Part shown: positions 57,051-64,000 of the stretch, piece by piece | Position numbering within the stretch: the first letter of the stretch is position 1 | How the letters are laid out: each line of letters starts with the position of its first letter | Assembly: GCA_033439255.1 (NCBI GenBank) | Contig: CM065888.1 | Coordinates: 372,001-436,000, forward strand | Direction of reading: 5' to 3' | DNA from: Hericium rajendrae | Taxonomy: Eukaryota > Basidiomycota > Agaricomycetes > Russulales > Hericiaceae | DNA: 64,000 nucleotides | The notes under the pieces: model-generated | The model's database searches: none | What the model was told of the DNA's origin: nothing | The model's input: the letters and a program-made list of their open reading frames with translations, nothing else | Translations under genes and position numbers: made by a program

Positions 57051-60000
57051 ATGCAGCTAGGACACAAACACACAGGTTCTGTAGCACAGAACCAGAAGGC
57101 TCAGCTCGCCACCGCCTATAATGAATTGGGCAAAGAGCTCTCTTCTACGAAGATCAAGGTAGTGGGTAACTATACTCTAGGCAAGGTCATCGGAGAAGGT
57201 GCGTAGTACCGTGATCCCCTTCAATCTCGTCTAATGTGCAGCGGCAGGTGCATATGGGAAAGTGCGCATGGGCACGCACCGGCTGACATCCAGCCGCGTC
57301 GCGATCAAACAAATCCCCAAAGCCCTCTCGTCCTCGTTGACCCGCGAAATCCACCACCATCGACAGCTTCATCACCCTCATGTCACGCAATTATACGAGG
57401 TAATAGCTACCGAAAGCTCGATATGGCTCGTTACCGAACTGTGCTCTGGAGGAGAGCTCTTCGACTATCTCACGGAGAAGGGCCGCCTCTCGGAAGACGA
57501 GACGAGGATCATCTTTGGCCAGCTGTGTCTCGCGGTCAACTATGTCCACGAGAAGGGCATCGTGCATCGCGACTTGAAACTGGAAAACGTGCTGTTAGAC
57601 GAGAGATGTAGAGTGAAGTTGAGCGACTTTGGGTTCACCCGCGAGTTTGAGCGAGGTTCTTATCTGGAGACATACTGCGGGACGACTGGATATGCTTCCC
57701 CAGAAATGCTAGAAGGCAGGAAATATTTGGGTCCAGGTGAGCCCTTACGCCGCTCTGTCCCGAACCCCCTGAATTGCTGATCCTTGCAATGCAGAGGTCG
57801 ATGTTTGGTCGCTTGGTGTCATTCTGTACTGCCTGCTGACCGGAACCCTGCCCTTTGATGACGACGATGAATCCGTGATGCGGCAGAAGGTTATCAAAGG
57901 AGAGTTTGAGGATCCAGATTGGCTTTCTGACGGTATGTCATCGTGATGAACACATTTTCCGGATACTCATTTTAGTGGCAGATGTCCGCGATTTAATCCA
58001 AAAAATCCTGCAGAAGGATCCAAATAATCGTTTAACGATCCAACAAATTCTCGCACATCCTTGGTTCACGAACCACGTCCCACTATCCCGATCTGCATCC
58101 CCCACCATGCCCCGGAGCGACTCGGCCGCTTCTCATCCTACTGATTCACACGCGTCTTACGACGCCTCTGCATCGTCTGTGACCTCAGAGTCTACTTTCC
58201 CATCTCTGTCCGAAGTCGACAGGTCATCAGCCACTACGCCTGACGACGACTTGTCTCATGAATCCCACGCCGCCAACTCTGATGAGGAACATCCCGCCCT
58301 CCACCGCAACCCTAGCCTGAGTACCATCAAGAAGGTGGAAGGGGCGATCAAGGGGAAATCCAAGTCGAAGAAGAGCAAGCCAGAGACTGTCGTAGAAGAG
58401 GATCCTGCTCCAACCATCATCATTCCTTCTCACCCTCTTTCGTCTAGTCTATCCTCTTCTCGCCCCATCTCTCCGACCTCTTCAAGTCGCGGCCCGCCTG
58501 CTCTCCCCACCCGCACTCCCGTCCGCACGAAGCGCCGTTCGGTCTCCTCCACACTTTCCGACCCATCCTCTCCTACCACCGAGAAGTCCAATACCCCCCT
58601 CCCGCACCAGGACTTCGCCTCGCTGCTCAACACGCCCGCGCCCATCATCTTCGGCACGCCGCTCGAGCGCGAGCTGCTCAACAACCTCAGCTCGCTCGGC
58701 TTCGACACCGGGCAGATCGTGCACTCCGTGCTCAGCAACGCCTGCGACTCGGCCGGGGCCGTGTGGTGGATGCTCAAGCGCCGCGCGGAGAAGCGCGCGC
58801 TCGAAGAGAGCGGCGGCAAGGCGGTGCTCGCGCAGATCACCGAGCGCGAGGTCGACGATCCCGATGCGCGCGGCAGCGTCGAGATGAAGAAGCGCAGCCG
58901 CAGCCCGCCGGCGGACGACGCGGCGACGCCTCACGCGTCGCGCGTCCAGCCGTCTGCGCTCACCTCGGCGCAGTCGGCGCCGGAGCTTGCGTTGATCCCT
59001 GCGACGCCGACGGTGCCGACGCATCAGCGCCCCACGACGCCGCCGCGCGCCAAGTCGCCCAACCAGCCGTTCTTGTCGCCGACGCTGACTATGGAGACGG
59101 CCAGGTCCCATCCGTCGACGCCGGCTAATAGTCTCAAAGACGAGAAGGGATCCAAGGGGCGTCGGGAAAGTAAGACGAGATCAGGGAGCGTGAGCATCAT
59201 GCAGCGCGCGACGACGGCGTTGGAGGCTGCGGGTCTGGTGCGGAAGAAGTCTGCTGAAGCGGTCAAAGAGAAGGAGGCGAGGAAGGAGAAGGAGAAAGAA
59301 CTGTCGGTGGACGAGTCGCGGAGTTCGCATGGGAGCTCGGGCAAGCTGACCAAGTCGCCCCCGCTGAAGCCGACCAAGGGCGACGCAATAGCAGTGTCGA
59401 CGCAAAATTTGGATAACGATACCTTCGCGCCTGCGGCTGGAGTTTCTGCGTCGCCGTGGGTTGTCACGGGCATGACCAGCTCGCCGCCTGCGTCGCCCGT
59501 GCATACGGCGGAGCACTCACCCGGCGACACACTGACCTCCCTGCCGAACATAGGGGAGAAGAGCGGGTCCCATCGCAATCGGGCGAGTTTGCTGTCTGCG
59601 TTCCGCATGTGGTTCAATGAGGACCGGAAGGGAAAGCGGAAGGCCGGGCCCGCTAGTCCTGATATCTCGTATGCGCGCGGTTTGACTACGCCGACTCCTG
59701 CTGGCACAGGTAGGGGCTCGGTGAAGGTAAAGCGCCGGACGAGCGGTGGCCCCAGTCGCAACAGCCATCGTGCCAAAGGGCCTTCTATCTCTTCGCACCG
59801 GTCGAGCAGCGTGAACTCGAGGAGGTCGTCGAATGCTTCGACGCAGATGGTCATCCTGGACTCTCCGTATCATCTGGAGCACATGATGCGACAGAGAAGC
59901 GACAACAGCCGCAGGTCGTTTGGTAGCCACACGCCCAACTCGGAGCGAGGAGAGTACATATCTTCGCGTCCGTCGTCCGCCCATAGCTTCACCCACAAGC

Positions 60001-60899
60001 ACAGGCACAGGAAGTCACCCTCCGCGAGCTCTGCGGGATCTGTGCACGTCATCCGCACCGCTTCACCGTATCACAGGAGAGCGGGATCCGGCTCGTCAAC
60101 CCGCGTGGTCCGCTCTCCGGCTCCCGCCTCCAGATCCGCGCATATACGGTCGAGCTCGACCACTTCATCCATCCACTCATCCCGTCCCGGCTCATTCTAC
60201 GAGGCCTCGGACGACGGACGGACCAGCTCGCCATTCCGCACGCACTCGCGGCGCCCCTTCGACGAGACGCCGCGGCGCGGCTCGGGCACCTCCACCTTCG
60301 TCGCGCAAAAGCGGCAGACGCCGTTCCTGCCGCCCGCGATGACATACAGCACCTCGGCCGGGCGCTCGAGCTGGAAGAAGGCGTGGGGCCTCGAGCCGCC
60401 CGGCTGGCAGACGCGCACGACGCACCTGCCGATCGAGGTGCTCGCGATCTCGCCCGCGGGCGACGGGCCGAGCGGCATCCGCGACGTGTTTTCCGGGCGG
60501 CAGTCGCTCAGCCTCGGCGACGAGTCGGACTGGGTCGACGAGGACGACGACGGGCCCGCGTTCGCGGGCGGGCTCGGGCAGCTGGCGTCGTCGGTGACGC
60601 CGTCGCCCGTGGACCAGACGTTCGGCGGGTACCCGGTCGAGCAGCCTGTCATGCTGGCCGCTGCGCCGCGGGGCAATGCTGCGCGCGCGGCGGGCAAGCG
60701 GGCGGCGAAGGGCGGCGCGGCGGGGCAGGGGCATCGGTCGAAGGCGGGGCACTCGCCCATTGGGCGCATCTCGCCGCTGCCGAACGACGCTGCGTTTGAG
60801 GGGGGCTCGGGCACGCGGCGGCAGCTGCCGAACAATAGACCTGGGCCTGCGTTCCGTGGACATGCTATACAAGAGGAGGACGAGGACGAGGAGGAGTAG
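57051..60899 (+). CDS. Ser/Thr protein kinase, CAMK-type KIN4-like, with long disordered tail
   Basis: Four exons: 57051-57198, 57248-57736, 57795-57932 and 57982-60899, giving 1230 aa. The kinase domain (about residues 40-315) is complete: IGEGAYGKV, VAIKQI with Lys about 70, HRDLKLENV with Asp about 158, SDFGFT, GTTGYASPE, DVWSLGVILY and HPWF. CAMK-group logic and the HHHRQLHHPHVTQLYEVIAT helix fit the KIN4/FRK1 or related polarity and checkpoint kinases. About residues 475-535 form a predicted small helical UBA-like module (ERELLNNLSSLGFDTGQIVH). The rest is a long Ser/Pro/Arg-rich tail likely to be phosphorylated. The start codon is uncertain: the ATG at 57051 overlaps a possible splice acceptor. 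Confidence 0.88.
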
Positions 60900-61548
60900 A
60901 CGTTGCAGGTGTCTATGGACGGACGGATCATTTGCGTTTTCTGCGGTTCTTGTACACTTGAGACATACACCGGTTTGAATCGAGACGTTCTCTTACTTTA
61001 TACACATGAACTATCGCGGATGCCGCTACCTCTCTCGCGTTGACGCATTCACATTCTTATGCCGCGTTCTTTTTTCCCTTAGCACATTTTTTCTACTTAG
61101 ATACCCGCCACGCCCGTTTCGTTTTTGTTGCTTATTCCAGGCTCTTTATCTTACGTTTCGCTGGCTCATGGATTGTTGATTGTCATGATTGTTTTGCTGG
61201 CTGTATAATAGGATGGACATATTCCTTCGTTTTCCAATTTTCGGAGACCGATGGTGTACTTTCTTCCAATGGTGGAAGACAAAGATGCAATGGAGTACTG
61301 GGTGAATATGCACGCACAATCATCCTCGCGAAAGCTTTGTTCGGTCTTTGAACGCTAGCGTTGTGGGAAAATGCTGACTCGAACCTCCCAGTATAACAAA
61401 GGTGCTGAACGCCGAGTGTTCCTTCCTTTGTGCTCCAGAAACGAGTGGCCTCAGGAGGTACACACCTCGACGACGTTATAATAATGCCCTCTCGCGACCA
61501 CATTTACCATACCTCAATCCAACCATTTCCCCGTACGTCCTGCACATA
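60900..61548. other. Intergenic interval
   Basis: Kinase 3' flank and promoter of the second coiled-coil gene. Only chance frames seen. Confidence 0.5.
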
Positions 61549-62541
61549 ATGAGCTTGGGTGAGACCCATTCGTTCCGACGCCGGACTGTGAACGATGCTT
61601 ATGCAAACACAGATCAAATAGATTCGTCCCGTCCTGGCAAGACTCAGCACGAACTTCTGAAAGACTCCTCATCCTCATCAATCATTCAAAACCAGGACAG
61701 CACAAATGCGCGCGCACATGGCGAACTGGAAATTCGACGCGAAGAACCGACAGTAGACACGAATGCTTCCACCTCCGATTCGAGTTCTGCCTCTGACGGC
61801 ATGCGGATTTCGGCCAGCGCCAACGCCAACACCGAGGGTACCAGCGACAGTCGGCTGTCCGACTTGACCCGCCAGAACCTGCAGCTGAAGCACGGCCTGC
61901 AGATGAGCAACGCCGCTCGAACGACCCTGGAGCAGCAGCTCAGCACGATGGAACAGGAGTTCGCCCGCGTCGAGGGCGAATTGGCTGCGAAGGACATCGC
62001 TGTGAAGAAGGGCATCGCCTGTGAACAACAACTCGCAAGGTCAAGGAGTTACTCCTGGGATCTCCGCGTGAAGTTGTCGCATGCGGAGATCGCGGCAAAA
62101 GAGACGCAAGAGACCGCAGAGAAAATGCAGGAGGAGCTGGCGAGGATGCGAGAGCTGGAGGGCAAGCATGAGAAGCAGATTTTGGATCTCCAGACGCGCG
62201 TGGAGGAGCTGATTGCAAGCAACGCGGCGCAGAAGGAGACCATCAAGTTCCAGGCGTCGACCATCGAGCCCCTGCGCCCCACCCGGATACTGAGTCTCGA
62301 GCAGACCATCCAAGAATTGGTTCGCAGCCATGCTGCGATGCATGACGCTATCAAATGCACGATCGGCATGATTAGCATGCTGGGGTCGTGGCTGGCCGGC
62401 CTTGCCCTCTTCCTGTTTGGCTTCGCAGCTCTCGAGTTCTTTTTCTTCGTTGTGGGCGTGCAGTGGATGGCGTTCTTGAAACCGGCCGCGCTGATTGTGT
62501 TCTTCTGCCTTTTCGTCGTGCCGGGGAATCAGCCCGCCTAG
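61549..62541 (+). CDS. Coiled-coil protein with hydrophobic C-terminus, paralogue 2
   Basis: Two exons: 61549-61558 and 61613-62541, giving 312 aa. The intron (61559-61612) is 54 nt with no stop in frame, so retention would add 18 residues; GTGAG..CACAG ends and conservation in the other copy favour splicing. A polar Ser-rich N-terminus precedes a long coiled coil (LDLTRQ-like heptads, ELARMRELEGKHEKQILDLQ, TRVEELIASNAAQKETIKFQ). Two hydrophobic segments follow (GSWLAGLALFLFGFAALEFF; FLKPAALIVFFCLFVVPG), suggesting a tail-anchored or hairpin membrane protein. Paralogue of 37141-37935. Function unknown; no domain recognised. Confidence 0.75.
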   Translation: MSLGETHSFRRRTVNDAYANTDQIDSSRPGKTQHELLKDSSSSSIIQNQDSTNARAHGELEIRREEPTVDTNASTSDSSSASDGMRISASANANTEGTSDSRLSDLTRQNLQLKHGLQMSNAARTTLEQQLSTMEQEFARVEGELAAKDIAVKKGIACEQQLARSRSYSWDLRVKLSHAEIAAKETQETAEKMQEELARMRELEGKHEKQILDLQTRVEELIASNAAQKETIKFQASTIEPLRPTRILSLEQTIQELVRSHAAMHDAIKCTIGMISMLGSWLAGLALFLFGFAALEFFFFVVGVQWMAFLKPAALIVFFCLFVVPGNQPA

Positions 62542-63324
62542 CCGACGCAGAATTAGCACCCTTCAATGTGCGAGGAGATGGTATCTCCCTCACATAAATC
62601 GCCGCCCAATGCGTATGTGAGACGCGTAGCAAACGAGGCATACTTAACTCCGCTTAGTTTCTTGTACGTCGTCGTGGTTTAGATATACATTCCATAGGAC
62701 ATTTGAGAGGCGTCGAGTCTGCATGTTTATACGTCGTCTATGCCCTCTTATGATTGATCAGGGAATGTCGCGATGCTGCGGACCCTTGCAAGTCGTAGAC
62801 CAGATTAATAGCACATGCTATACTGCTCCTTGATTTTCTCGGTGAGCTATTGCGTCGATGGCTTCAGTATATATCGAGCAATCCTTCATAGTTGACCACG
62901 TCCAGCAATCTGATCGACAGAGACCTGAACAACATCTACAAGCCATCAGTACACTGAGATCTATCAATCGAATGGAATTCCACGCCAAAGAGCTCGCACA
63001 ACGTACTTTCGACACTACGAAACGTGGCAAGTAAACGTGGCAGCATCCCTTTGTTCTTTGTGTTCAGTGGCAGTGGCGTGCGTCTTCAGCTGCCATGAAC
63101 ACTTGGCGGAGCCTGGTAATACTGCTCTTCGTCCCGGCCGTCATTATATACACCTGCTATACCCGTCGCTCAACAATCTCCTCTTATCTCCGCGTTCATC
63201 TCATACCGTTGTGGGGTCAAGGTCATTCCCTTGTTCGACATCGTATTGAACATTGCGCAAAAAGCTGAAGTACGATGCCACCTATATGATCTTCAGCAAC
63301 GCTGACATTCACGCGACAGGGAAA
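62542..63324. other. Intergenic interval with one small frame
   Basis: It contains the small frame 62858-63034 and otherwise nothing supported. Confidence 0.45.
62858..63034 (+). CDS. Small charged reading frame, possible short gene or exon
   Basis: An ATG-to-TAA frame of 58 aa (MASVYIEQSFIVDHVQQSDR at the start, MEFHAKELAQRTFDTTKRGK at the end). It is rich in charged and Gln residues, predicted helical, and reads more like protein than its neighbours. It lies between two coiled-coil genes and could be a decayed exon of such a gene. An antisense frame of similar length exists, so this is weak. Confidence 0.3.
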   Translation: MASVYIEQSFIVDHVQQSDRQRPEQHLQAISTLRSINRMEFHAKELAQRTFDTTKRGK

Positions 63325-64000
63325 ATGGAGACGGCTGACCAGAAGACCCACGATACCCTCCCTATGATGGTCCGTACGATCAACCCTGAGAACAGCGCTG
63401 CCGATTGGGCCGTCGTCCTCCGAGAAAGCCACTCGCTCGACAACGACCTATCCACCGTCTTCGAAGCCGAAGCCAGCCGTCTCCGAAAACAGCTCCTACA
63501 TGAAATCGCCTTTAGCCAGTGGACCCCCGCGCGCAGCATCCCCGCCATTATGCCTCCCACACTCGACCTGATGAGCATTTTCGGCGGACCCGCCCTGCCT
63601 CCGATGATGCCAGCCTTCGCCGTGCCCGTTGCGGACTTATCGGGGACGGTGCTGGCGCTGGTAGACGAGATGCTCGCGCGTCTCCAGACGGAAGGAACGA
63701 GAGCCCTGCGGCGAGAAGAGTGGCGTCTCTTCAGGGCTGTGACGGCCCGGCAGGCCGCCTTCGAGGTCGAGCTGGAGAAGCAGGAGGCCGCGCTCAAGCA
63801 ATGGACGCAAGTATACCTCGATGCGCAGAGATCAGTCCTGGGGACCCATTATCAGGAGCATCTGGGTGCACAGAAGGCGTCATTCGAGCTGCAGGACCGA
63901 GCGCGCGAGATGCAGGACGTCAGGGCGCGGACCGCACTGAGGGATGAGTGGGCGGCGCGGGTCAAGCGTGCGGAAGACAAGATCGGCGCACTCAGGAAGC
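63325..64000 (+). CDS. Coiled-coil protein, 3' end beyond the window
   Basis: An ATG at 63325 opens a frame that stays open to the right edge (225 codons). It starts METADQKTHDTLPMMVRTIN. A Pro/Met-rich stretch (PPTLDLMSIFGGPALPPMMP) precedes a long charged helix (FRAVTARQAAFEVELEKQEA; RAREMQDVRARTALRDEWAA) with clear coiled-coil character. I do not recognise the family. The start is uncertain, since an upstream exon is possible. No introns are seen in the visible part. Confidence 0.6.
   Translation, partial: METADQKTHDTLPMMVRTINPENSAADWAVVLRESHSLDNDLSTVFEAEASRLRKQLLHEIAFSQWTPARSIPAIMPPTLDLMSIFGGPALPPMMPAFAVPVADLSGTVLALVDEMLARLQTEGTRALRREEWRLFRAVTARQAAFEVELEKQEAALKQWTQVYLDAQRSVLGTHYQEHLGAQKASFELQDRAREMQDVRARTALRDEWAARVKRAEDKIGALRK

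Noticed and set aside
61363-61460. Possible minus-strand tRNA suggested by a box-B-like GGTTCGAGTC
   Set aside because: The flanking bases do not form a T-arm stem, and no acceptor or anticodon stem can be built.
1-64000. Retrovirus-like, Polinton-like or CRISPR elements
   Set aside because: I saw no reverse transcriptase, integrase, capsid or protein-primed polymerase signature, no long terminal repeats and no regularly spaced repeats.

Overview
This window looks like nuclear DNA of a filamentous basidiomycete, most likely an Agaricomycete wood or litter decomposer. The protein-coding genes carry many 45-75 bp GT..AG introns. The content fits that group: a GH12 cellulase, a cytochrome P450, lactonase-like proteins, multipass membrane paralogues of a kind I know mainly from mushroom-forming fungi, and intron-bearing tRNA genes. 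All splice models below were built by eye. In every multi-exon model except the internally shortened P450 pseudogene the reading phase closes across all exons, which is good support, but none has been tested against RNA.

Left part (1-14.6 kb): a split tRNA-Ser(TGA), then two minus-strand multipass membrane paralogues (3.4-4.7 kb and 11.5-12.8 kb) flanking a plus-strand class-3-like aldehyde dehydrogenase (8.9-10.7 kb), and a split tRNA-His(GTG) at 14.2 kb. Much of this part is gene-poor, with only short unlinked reading frames. Middle-left (14.6-30.9 kb): a UBR7-type UBR-box/PHD protein and a stand-alone hydantoinase B/5-oxoprolinase-like gene diverge from a 353-bp intergenic region holding a perfect 24-bp palindrome and a dense cluster of GATA motifs. 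A complete P450, two tandem beta-propeller lactonase-like genes and a third membrane paralogue follow.

Middle (31-42.5 kb): a decayed P450 copy, a 14-exon mitochondrial D-lactate dehydrogenase, a coiled-coil protein with a paralogue at 61.5 kb, a secreted GH12 endoglucanase and an Ase1/PRC1/MAP65 microtubule bundler. Right part (43-64 kb), mostly housekeeping: glucosamine-6-phosphate N-acetyltransferase (Gna1), a Mo25 scaffold, the complete catalytic subunit of DNA polymerase epsilon (2239 aa, nine exons), ribosomal protein eL24, a KIN4-like kinase, the second coiled-coil paralogue and a coiled-coil gene running off the right edge.

There is no operon-type organisation. The recurring theme is local duplication and divergence: three membrane paralogues with the same seven-exon structure, two lactonase-like genes with the same five-exon structure, two coiled-coil genes of which one lost its ancestral start, and one good plus one broken P450. 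I found no convincing retrovirus-like or other capsid-bearing element, no CRISPR array and no rRNA. I also found no new biological system that I could defend. The strongest leads are the GATA-rich promoter beside a HyuB-only gene and the expanded seven-exon membrane family.
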